From contig JAHDVF020000903.1 of the NCBI GenBank assembly GCA_022606425.2, forward strand, positions 310,001 to 374,000: a stretch of DNA of 64,000 bases, in the 5' to 3' direction. A program made the position numbers and the translations under genes. Below are positions 55,243-64,000 of the stretch, piece by piece (positions within the stretch are counted from its first letter, which is position 1; each line of letters starts with the position of its first letter). This DNA comes from Lepidostoma basale (lineage: Eukaryota; Arthropoda; Insecta; Trichoptera; Lepidostomatidae). Under the pieces are notes generated by a model that was not told the origin of the DNA, made no database searches, and saw only the letters and a list, made by a program, of their open reading frames with translations.

Positions 55243-56924
55243 TTATCTTTAGCCGTTAACAATTGTTACTAAGAAAAAATGCACTTTTCAATGAATTTTT
55301 TTAATAAGTAATTTTCGTAGTAACGAAACGTATTTAGTAGGCAACTGAATGTATAACACCATGTTGCACCTTCGGTAAGACAAGGGCATAATTGTTAAAC
55401 ATTCTAAAAATAAGTTAAGTATGGCAATGTATTTTTAAAAAATCCCTTTACCTGGCGATCGTTAAGTTCAATCTCATTTTGCCAGAGGGCGATAGTGTAT
55501 GATCAATATAGCCAGAATAATACGATATTATTCATCAAAATTTTTAAAATGTCTCTAATGAAAAATTACAAAACGTGCAATTGTGTCCTTGTCTTACCGA
55601 AGGTACGATGTATGAAATACGCCAAGAAAAGTAAAGCACATCAATAGTGTTTTAAATCATTTTAAAAATGTTGTATTAATTTGTTCATAGAATCAGTGTA
55701 TTAATATAATACATGTCAATACTTGCTATTTCTTATCAAAACTTCTTTACAAAATGAGCTATCCCAATACAAATTACGTCATTTAAAAAGAAGGAAAATT
55801 CATATTTCAATTAATACTGTTATATTATACAATATAAGATTAGTTTTTTAAGTGGATGAAAATTGTTTATATTACGTGTTTCAATATGATAAGTTTTAAT
55901 ATGAAGTGCATCGCTTGGTGTTAAGCTACGTGATAAGTTTTATTAATTAGTTACGTAGCATGGCGCGAAGCCTGCAGTGTGGCCATCTCAATAGTGGGCT
56001 TGTTGGGATATACAAACTTGCTTGCAGTGTAACTCTAAGCACCAAAGGCTTTTTTCTGTGTGGCCGTAACCTAAGGTAACTCAACAAAAATTGTGCTCAC
56101 TATAAAATTTATTCAAATATTAAATAACATTTTTTTCTAATGCAAAATGTAAAAACATATTTAAATCTGTACATATTCATAAAAAATGCAATATCTAAAA
56201 TATTTTTGTTGTTGTTTTGAATTGTAAACCGAAATAATAAACGCTGAAATAATAAAATCACTATAATTGCTGGTTATAGAAATTTCCCAAAAAAGGAGTT
56301 CATTGTAAATAATGAAAATAAAAACAAAGTTTAAATATAATACTAAACAACGTAATAAATATTTAGTTTCATTCCATATTCTTTGAATTCCGAATGGTTT
56401 TGGTAGCTATTTGAACTCAGAACCATAGAAGCAAGCTTCTTAAACTAGTCGAAACTAGAACAAATGGAATAAAATTAAACCCCTTTTCATCCTATTTCAT
56501 CAATTTTTTATTTTATAAAATTTCCCGAAAACATAAAAAGTAAAAAAATGCCTAAGTTCCGGATAGGCAATGGTGCATCAGGCATTTTATGAAATCTGTT
56601 TCATTTTTAACCGGTGAAACTCGGACTATTACAAATCTGTAAAAAGAAATGTTAAATTGATCTCCTCCTTTGATAACTGACCCGAAAATAATGAAATATA
56701 TCCGCCCTAACCCCTGAGGGTGCGTGGCGGGTGCTTGGGGAGTGGGGAGAGTTCCTTGGACAGGGGCGGTTCAGGTATGAATTGAATAGCGGTCATAAAT
56801 CGGACGCTTAAAGAAAATTGCTTGCCAGCAACTTCTACTACGATAAAGTTCAATAATTTATTTTCTGTACTAGTTTTAAATACAGAAATGTTTAAAACAG
56901 ACTGACAATAAAGTATACTTAGGA
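55243..56924. other. AT-rich DNA with one MITE relic
   Basis: Apart from the MITE relic at about 55975-56078 nothing is recognised. 56690-56770 is briefly GC-rich (CCCTGAGGGTGCGTGGCGGG). Confidence 0.35.
55975..56078. repeat. Relic of a MITE related to the one at 51.7 kb
   Basis: GCAGTGTGGCCATCTC near the left and TGTGTGGCCGTAACCTAAGG at the right resemble the GTGTGGCCGTACCCTAAG end of the intact copy. Too decayed to set borders. Confidence 0.45.
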
Positions 56925-57375
56925 AATTGAAAAACTCTGTTTAATCCACTATTTATTAAAAAATATTAAAAAAACAACATGTTTTGGAGGATACCTCCAT
57001 TTTCAGGTATAAAAATATAATAAAAACTAAACCATGAAAGACTAATAAAAACGCATTTAAAATTCAATACAATAATTCAAATTTAAAAATTAACCTAGGC
57101 TATTTGTTATAAGTAGATTAGTTCAGTTCTTTAGTTCTTAGTGTTAAAAAATAAAAAAATAATTGTAAGTACCTACTTATAACAAATAGCCCAGGTTAAT
57201 TTTTGAAATTTGAATTATTGTATTGAATTTTAAATGCATTTTTAATTAGTATTTCTTAGTTTTGTTTTTATTATATTTTTACAGCTGAAGATGGAGTTAT
57301 CCTCCGAAATATGTCGTGTTTTTTTAATATTTTTTAATAAATAGTGGATTAAACAGAGTTTTTCAATTTATTAAG
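56925..57375. repeat. Fold-back element of ~450 bp (family D), near complete
   Basis: Arms of about 200 bp are reverse complements (AACTCTGTTTAATCCAC at the left, its complement near 57350) around a centre rich in T runs near 57140. The right arm carries CTGAAGA (57285-57291), extra T, GGAG/CTCC hairpin, GAAA (57306-57309) and ATGTC. The left arm's core is mutated (AAAACATGTTG). No coding capacity. Confidence 0.9.
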
Positions 57376-57629
57376 TAAATTACTAGGGAAATCCGCCGTG
57401 TTAATGCCTTTTTGTTAAATAAGTTGACAATCAAGTCTAATTATGAAATAAATTATTATTTTAATGATATAAATAAATAAATTTTGAAAGCCAATTGACT
57501 AGAACGATTTTTTTTTCATTTGTTCTATCATAGTAGAAAACATTTGTAAAAAAATCATTCATACAACATGTATATTTTTTATGTTCCAAATTTTTATAGA
57601 TGTTTTATATTCACCCATTTAATCCGAAT

Positions 57630-57790
57630 CCTAGAGGTCTGCGAGGGGGCGACAATATTGTTGGTACTACTAACTAGTTCATGGCTCTGCCTGGAGTGCC
57701 AGATGGACAACGTCCACCGGGAGACCTCCAAAACGATGAAGAGATAGCTGGAATTCAGCAGCACAGAAGGAGAACAATCCTGTAATAACA
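57630..57790 (+). pseudogene. LINE 3' end fragment of L2* type
   Basis: GACAACGTCCACCGGGAGACC, TCCAAAACGATGAAGAGATAG and CAGCACAGAAGGAG read as a broken PPGRPPKR.RDSW segment. Confidence 0.5.
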
Positions 57791-59519
57791 GAATTTTAAG
57801 TTGAAGAAAAATGTAAGAATTAGTACAATTTGAACATTTATTTTTAGGTAGGTATATATATATGTTTTCGTTTCGCTTACTGTCCTTATAAAGTAACTTT
57901 ATTGTATTAGAGGGAAAAGTATTGAAAATCAGATTTAATACCTCAACAAAATTGCAAAATTTTCAACATGATAAACACAGCAAATTTAACATATCAAGAA
58001 TAAGCAAATATATTTGAGTCAATCCATCAAAAATCCGTCATCTGAATTACATGGATACACAATAAATTAGTTATTGTAATAAGAGAAATTGTCTGTTTAG
58101 TGTAAGAGAGAGATTTATATTATTTTCTAAAAGCTTTTAGATGTGTAGTGAGATATTTTACTTAAAATACATATTAACAAGGTTATAAAAAACATTTTAT
58201 TTCTTACTATCTAAGTTTTATATAAAAAAACTCATTTGCAATTTATTTATAATATTATGTATTTTCAATTTCGTTCAAATCAACAGATGCATCAACTATT
58301 GTATATTTTTTACTTTATTATCGTAAGATATAGCTAAACTAAGTCCTCTCTCTCTCTTAACATTTTTATATTACCCAGTCTATTTTTTGCCTGTTACTTT
58401 TGACATGTTATGATAATGGATCGGTTCGCCAATCGGTAAGCTATAGCGGGTAATCTGACGCGAAGTATCAAACTCCCGTGACCCCGCCAAAAATATGACC
58501 TCCCCCATAACATAAACGTTGATATTGAAACCTGGAGAAGTCTATAAAGATCAGAGAGATGTAAGGGAAAACCGAACGCGTTTATTTTTTATGCCGCCAG
58601 GGGTTCACCACCAGTGATTCCAGAACGATTTTTGAACAGCTTTATAAAATGGCAAGCGTTGAAGACAACTTGAGCAACATCATCTTTCATAAGCTACATA
58701 TTACGGAACGACATAGCAGCTGTAATTCAACAACAAATAAACTAATTGAAAACAAGCTTTATAGAAATTTTATTTTATTATTGGGAATGTAATGTTTTGC
58801 CTTAAAATGGCAGGCGTTGAAGACAATTTGAGCAACATCATCTTTCATAAGCTACACGTTACGGAACGACATGGCAGCTGTAATTTAACAACAAATAAAC
58901 TAATTGAAAACAAGCTTTATGAAAATTTTATTTTATTATTCGGAATGTAATGTTTTGCTTTGATAGGATATAAATGCTTAATATACTAGCAAAATAAATC
59001 TAACACCCAAAAAACTTTGAAAAACTTCTGTAAAACTGATTTTAAAATAAATATTACACATTAAATGTGGAGAGACGTGCAAAATCAAATATTTCGAAAG
59101 TATTTTAAAAGAAATCCTTTTTTTGTTTACCACGAATTTAGCTTTATATCACTTATTCTTCTTGTTTCAGCAGGTAACTGATATATTCTGGTAAATACCG
59201 ATCAAAACTAGTAGTATTTTGTGAAAAAATAGGAATATTATTTAAAAAATTGATTATTTACAATGATCTACCTAGAAAATTCATTAAACCACATTAATGT
59301 TTTCAAAGATATGTTTTCTCGTTCGTGACAACTTATTGCATTTAATGAGCGAAATACATAAAAGATAATATTTAAAACATACATATTATTGTATTTAGTA
59401 CACAGAATGAAAAATAAAAACGAACAATAGAAATTAATATTTCAAAGTAATCGTTGCATCCAATTTATGATTCCAATAAGCAGAGATTACATTGCCACAA
59501 AGTATTTATATTTGCCTAC
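57791..59519. other. AT-rich DNA with the 158-bp duplication
   Basis: Holds the tandem duplication at 58646-58960 and otherwise no recognised element. Confidence 0.35.
58646..58960 (+). repeat. Direct tandem duplication, 158-bp period
   Basis: AAAATGGCA(A/G)GCGTTGAAG starts at 58646 and again at 58804; the two 157-158 bp copies differ at only about ten positions. A recent local duplication of non-coding DNA. Confidence 0.9.
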
Positions 59520-60556
59520 AATAATAGATGCGTTAAATTTATATAGAAGCAGGTGTTTTTTTTATGAATCACTGTTTGAATTCGGCCGATAAAAATGTGT
59601 TGTTGATATAACATTCTCGCTGATTATAATTACGGTTTTTCCTTCAAATCTAAGTTTTAACACATTTTTTGATTTCTAGGAATAAATTTTATTGCTTCAA
59701 CATTCGCTCTATTGTTTGAATATTCACAAAACTTTGTTTTTCTGCTTTTATTTTACACGAATAATCGATTTTGCTTCGATTTATGATACAGGTTTCCCCT
59801 AACTGCTTCATAAAAATAATTATTTACTTTTAGACGAATATCTTGATTTCTTTTCTCAATAAGTTCTATAACTATCTATAAGAATAAATTTTATTTTAGG
59901 ATTTACATATTAAACGAAATAAAAATAACAATAGAACAATCAAGCAGTATTAAAATATTTGTATTCATCCAAAGCATTTCTCAAAAACATTCCTCATAAA
60001 ATTTTATTTTTAAACATATGATTTTATGAATTTGATCAACGTTACACGTTTGGTTAATTGATCTATTATACTTGATATGGAGATCTTAAAGCGTTGCCTT
60101 GGCGTTAGATTATATTTAAAAAATGTATTTTTATAACTCCGCGTTTACATACTATGAATATTTGTAACAATTAGGCAATACTTTCATATAAAGCACTTGA
60201 TTGGTGGTCTGATTTTAAGATATAAATGTTTATAATATATTTTTTACTAACATTTTAATATTTTGTTTTATCCCCAATGCATTTATTTTTTATTATATTG
60301 TTTAATGATAATACTACCAATCTTTTTAGTTCGTAGAATTTGATCTGATAAAGTTACCCTGATAAGATTACCCTGATAAAGTTCCGCATAGAGCGAAATC
60401 GCTTGGTAGTGTAAAATGGTGGTATTGAAACAAAACTTATGAATATTTTAATAAATTTTAAATGAACAAACACATTTTTATCGGCTGAATTCAAACAGTG
60501 ATTCATAAAAAACACACCTGCTTTTATATACATTTAACGCATGTATAACTATTGAA
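59520..60556. mobile_element. ~1-kb element with long inverted ends
   Basis: 59525-59605 (ATAGATGCGTTAAATTTATA, GCAGGTG, ATGAATCACTGTTTGAATTC) is repeated in reverse at about 60470-60556 with few differences. The interior is AT-rich and non-coding, but just inside the right arm are three CCTGATAA(G/A)-type repeats and a family E core (about 60379-60412: CTGATAA, then GAGCGAAATCGCTTGG). No transposase remnant is visible. Confidence 0.75.
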
Positions 60557-61499
60557 AATAAGCAAATGAATAAATAATAAATAAGCATGTTTTATAAAAA
60601 TAAATCTTGAAAATGAAAGCTATTTAAAATCAGATTTTAATCACTGTGTTCTTGATTGAATAAATATTATTTTTTATATGTAATTGTAAAACTACAAGGC
60701 TGTTTTTTACGCATAGAAAATGTTTGAAGCCGCTTCAAATATAAATCCAAAATATCCACCTGCTTTTATAGGAAGATGCCATGAAAGGCAATCATATATC
60801 TCCGATTGATACATTTCTCGACGTACGTTATATCAGTTTCTCTTTCCTTTTTAACTGATTAAAGTCGTATGTCAAAATGTGACACGTTTTATTACGGAGG
60901 CGAGTGCGCGGCCCTTTTCTCCGCTCCCGGAATGGTAATAACATTTTTCACAATGAATGAATCAAAATAAATTGAAAACATTATTTTATCAGTAAATGGG
61001 AAGGAATGATCTAAGGAGATCCTATCAAAGCATGTTTTACTTGTCTATAATGAATGGTCTAACCTTAAAAACCAGATAACGAAAAAGCAAAGAAAAAGCA
61101 TGTATCACCTGCATTTCGTGAAAAGGAAAAATATATATTATATAACTAAGTAAATATTAAACTTTGATACGAAGCCATTACTTGGTGGTTTGACATATTT
61201 AACCCGTAGATCGCCGTAAGCACACGCGCAATGTGCGCTCTACGTAGACGATCGCCATAAGCGCGGCTGTGCGCACTTCGCAATATTCGAAAGATGTATT
61301 TCAAAATTAATTCCGATTTTCTCACTATGACATCTATGAATATTTTAAAATAATAACAAACCAAAAAGGATCGATATTTTTCGATAGTTTGGGAGAAAAT
61401 ACGTGGCGTACCGGCGCGCTGTTTCTACAAACATGTGGCGATGGATCGGTTAAAATTAAAATTAAACATTTTTTCATTTGGGAAATAGAAAATAACGTT
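60557..61499. other. AT-rich DNA, nothing recognised
   Basis: 61200-61300 has repeated GATCGCC(G/A)TAAGC words and is GC-richer, of unknown origin. Confidence 0.35.
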
Positions 61500-61720
61500 C
61501 AATAGTCCATTGTTTTCGCCGAAACATTATTATACCTTGACATTTTAAACTGTTAAATTAAATAACTTTGTTTTTTTGCATCACAATTGTATTTTATTTT
61601 ACGCGATTGCTGTTTCGTCAACCTATGTTCAGATCATCAAGTGTTACAATAATATATCAAAATAAAATACAATTGTGATACAAAAAACAAAGTTATTTAA
61701 TTTAACTTTGTTTTTAAATC
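61500..61720. repeat. Family A-related fold-back
   Basis: The left part (minus, 61601-61645) reads TTGATGA, a hairpin remnant, then GAAACAGCAATCGCG. The flanks TTTAATTTAA.. and ACAATTGTATTTTATTT pair with the sequence up to 61710, giving a palindrome of about 200 bp. Confidence 0.7.
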
Positions 61721-61744
61721 CACAAAATATTTAAAAATTAAACA

Positions 61745-61975
61745 CGAAATTTCTATGGAATTCTACAGTGGTAGTGCCTTAGCTTTCAATAAACTTTTTC
61801 TTAGTATAAACCACTATATTTGAGTTAGTAGCGCCACTCTGTTTTGAGCTTCCTCAGGGCTATACACACAGTTTAACAGTTTTGTGTATAACCTGAAAGA
61901 AGCTCACCAAAGAAAGAAACCGGTTGGCGCTAATAACTCAAATTTAGTGGTTTCTACTAAGTGAAAAATGTTTAA
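61745..61975. repeat. Fold-back element related to family B
   Basis: Left arm AAACCACTATATTTGAGTTA and right arm TAACTCAAATTTAGTGGTTT flank two inverted cores. Minus strand: CTGAGGA, extra A, then a degraded stem II. Plus strand: CTGAAAGA with one inserted base, then GAAACCGGTT. Confidence 0.8.
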
Positions 61976-62029
61976 TTTTAATTTTACAATAATATCACAT
62001 TTTGTTATTGTACGCTTTTAAATAAACAA

Positions 62030-62200
62030 TAGTTTTTTGTAACACCTGATGAAGCCAACATCGGTTGGGGAAACAGCTGTCGCCACATTCTAAAAAGTAT
62101 ATGATAAAAAATTGTGTTATTATAACAGTGGTATAAATTGAACAGTTAATTATATTGAAGTATCATAGTGTTTCGGCTAAAAAAAATACTTTTTAAATAA
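62030..62200 (+). repeat. Family A hammerhead-like element
   Basis: CTGATGA (62046-62052), extra A, CCAAC/GTTGG stem II, GAAACAGCTGTC (62070-62081) with CAG/CTG stem III and GTC. TGT/ACA and a TTTTT/AAAAA distal helix could form part of stem I. The downstream flank ends with the family's CATAGTGTTTCGGC. Confidence 0.7.
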
Positions 62201-62999
62201 ATATTGTAAATCACACAGGCTTAATATTTGAAAAAAAACAACTCAGAAGAGCAATAAAAAATGTCTTCTTTTCTAACACTTTCGTTTCTGGATATTGGCG
62301 ATGGCAGTTATCGGTCCCTTTCATCGCCAATAACTCGATTGTGGATACGGTTTCGCGTTTTATGTAGCTATATTTATTCTGACACATATCCCAAATTTAT
62401 TCCGCTGACAAAAAAAGTGAAAGGAAAACGCATTTGAATGACAACCTGAAATATTCGTAATAAAATCAGTCTCCGCGTCCCCTAGGAGAATCCTCCCCCA
62501 AGAATAATATGCCAGCGAAGGCATTCCCTTCACGTCCTCGTGTGAAACCAAACAAATAACGCGTTATGGTATAAAATATTCCCTCTGCTTCAAATATCTC
62601 CTCTTTTCCACAAAGTTTGGATACTCTTAGCGCAGAGTGGGTGAAATAAAAACTCAAAATACGAAAGATTTATACAAAAAAAGATTTGAATAAAATTCTA
62701 CCCCACTCAAAGTGTTTGATCAAATACTCGTTCGGAGGTTTGTGAGTTTTATTATATGCATTATACATTACACGTACTTTTAGTCAACCCAAATAAGCAG
62801 TACCATAACGCTTTTATTTAACATAATACGAAATGATTTTTAAACTAATGATGTGCTTAAAAAAGTTTTCATCTTATTTTAAACGAAATAGATATTTGAA
62901 TTTTCACGGTTGGTACCAATATGTTTTTTTTTTTCTGATCTTTGAAAAATCTGTGTAACTAAATAGTTTTTCTGATCCGACGCTTCGAAGATCGTTGTA
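62201..62999. other. Apparently single-copy intronic DNA
   Basis: 62280-62640 is less AT-rich with a GGCGATG..CATCGCC palindrome near 62295-62327. No gene supported. Confidence 0.35.
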
Positions 63000-63140
63000 G
63001 CCTCCACCTTCAGGGTGATTATGACCATTATGCGCTTGAAAAGTTAGCATATTATGATTATTATTATTATTATTATTACATAATATAACATCATCACCTT
63101 GAGTATGGAGACTGCAACGATCTCCGAAACGTCGGTCCAT
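63000..63140. repeat. Inverted repeat with GAAACGTC ends and (TTA)n centre
   Basis: Left half (minus) CCTGAAGGTGGAGGCTACAA with CGATCTTCGAAGCGTC; right half (plus) GAGTATGGAGACTGCAACGA then TCTCCGAAACGTCGG. The centre holds an (ATT)n microsatellite at about 63055-63078. Both halves resemble hammerhead cores with a GGAG/CTCC stem II. Confidence 0.7.
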
Positions 63141-63196
63141 AAAGACGAGTTAAGCGGATTTTTACAAGATCCCAATAAACACGATTATAAATAACT

Positions 63197-63370
63197 AACG
63201 TACCATCACTTAATTTCTACGAAAGGATAATCAGAGGAGATGGCCCGACACAACATCATTAGCTAGTATTTCTCTAGGATCTTCAAAATTCATACACGTT
63301 GGTCGATTTTTCTGAGACAATTTTTTTTTAAAATAATAACCCTTTTCCACGGTCTTCCTTGATATGGCAG
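63197..63370 (-). pseudogene. LINE family L1* C-terminal fragment, old
   Basis: CTAACGTACCATCACTTAATT, ATTCATACACGTTGGTCG and CACGGTCTTCCTTG in reverse. Confidence 0.55.
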
Positions 63371-63494
63371 TCTATTTTTAATTGCGTTTATTTGAGCAAG
63401 TTAACTGCATTGCATATGCAACTGTTTTCATCTAAGGCTAATTTTAATTTTAATTTGTGTACTAAATTCTTACGTAATTTTGATAATTTATTAA

Positions 63495-63545
63495 TACGAA
63501 TGAATACGCATTATCAAACGCCTTAGTAAGGCGAAACATGTAATT
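63495..63545 (+). repeat. Family C fragment interrupted by a LINE tail
   Basis: ATTATCAAACGCCTTAG then TAAGGCGAAACATGT; the rest of the arm (TGATTCCCATAAAACATAA, AAAACAGACGG) resumes at about 63749-63860, after a minus-strand LINE tail. Confidence 0.65.
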
Positions 63546-63546
63546 A

Positions 63547-63738
63547 GCTAACTAACTTACCATCACAGCGTATTCCGAAAGGGTAGACATAGAGGATGGA
63601 CCGCCACATTGTTCTATACTGACATAACTCTCGCGCCTCCTCACACACCGTAACACGCATGTTCGTTGATTGTTCCTACTTCGAACATCATGCCATACCT
63701 TCCTTGGCCTTCTTGATTTCTTTTTCCATTCACATTAC
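63547..63738 (-). pseudogene. LINE family L1* C-terminal fragment inside a family C repeat
   Basis: AACTAACTTACCATCACAGC, CGAAAGGGTAGACATAGAGG, CATGCCATACCTTCCTTGG and CTTTTTCCATTCACATTAC in reverse. Family C sequence flanks it on both sides. Confidence 0.7.
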
Positions 63739-63739
63739 T

Positions 63740-63860
63740 AGTATTGCCAACATGTGATTCCCATAAAACATAATAAAACTCAAAGAAAACAGACGGTTCC
63801 ATTCGTATAAATGATTTCATATGAAGTTTTACTCCGTTGTTCATGAAACAATAAATGATT
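63740..63860 (+). repeat. Family C arm, continuation
   Basis: CATGTGATTCCCATAAAACA, then AAAACAGACGGTTCCATTCG and TTGTTCATGAAACAATAAA, the distal part of the family C unit. Confidence 0.65.
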
Positions 63861-64000
63861 TTGATATTTTCGGAATAATCACCTTTAGAGATGATGTGTA
63901 TTCGAGTATAGGAATCCACTTAATAACTACAATTCCTCTAGATCAGAAGCGACAAATAAACTAAATTATCCTCCAGCGTCTAATCAACGACGATGCTGGG

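Overview
The window is insect nuclear DNA, most likely lepidopteran. It is visibly AT-rich and dominated by decayed non-LTR retrotransposon tails, tRNA-derived SINEs, fold-back elements and satellites, in styles familiar from moth and butterfly genomes. The order is an inference; no species can be named from the sequence alone.

Only one host gene can be recognised. It is the first coding exon of a D2-like dopamine receptor (Dop2R type) on the minus strand, 17773-18385. It has a consensus donor after TM2, a branch point, pyrimidine tract and acceptor upstream, and a short overlapping upstream ORF in its leader. The remaining DNA is therefore probably intron of this gene on both sides: a 5'UTR intron at higher coordinates and the first coding intron at lower coordinates. 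A small secreted-peptide-like ORF (29362-29529, +) is a weak second candidate.

Layout. 1-10.1 kb: nested fragments of several LINE families, tRNA-derived SINEs and a CR1/L2-like reverse transcriptase C-terminus. 10.6-14.5 kb: dispersed copies of a roughly 515-bp repeat. 17.1-17.4 kb: a 42-bp minisatellite. 18.5-19.25 kb: a deleted mariner, 11 bp from the receptor branch point. 19.7-23.9 kb: a satellite array of the 515-bp unit, two copies in one orientation meeting seven in the other, giving a very long inverted repeat. 24-31 kb: LINE debris and single-copy intron. 31.4-33 kb: a cluster of fold-back elements. 35.88-36.54 kb: a 53-bp minisatellite. 36.7-64 kb: more LINE debris, fold-back elements, a PIF/Harbinger-like MITE and stretches of apparently unique AT-rich intron.

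The most unusual signal is a class of short, often palindromic repeats whose centres read like hammerhead ribozyme cores: CTGANGA, one extra base, a stem II hairpin, GAAA, a 2-3 bp stem III, then TC. The best copy (32592-32652, +) can be drawn with all three stems. At least six sequence families share this architecture, usually as inverted pairs. Hammerhead motifs are known in the terminal repeats of Penelope-like retroelements, so these may be relics or non-autonomous derivatives of such elements.
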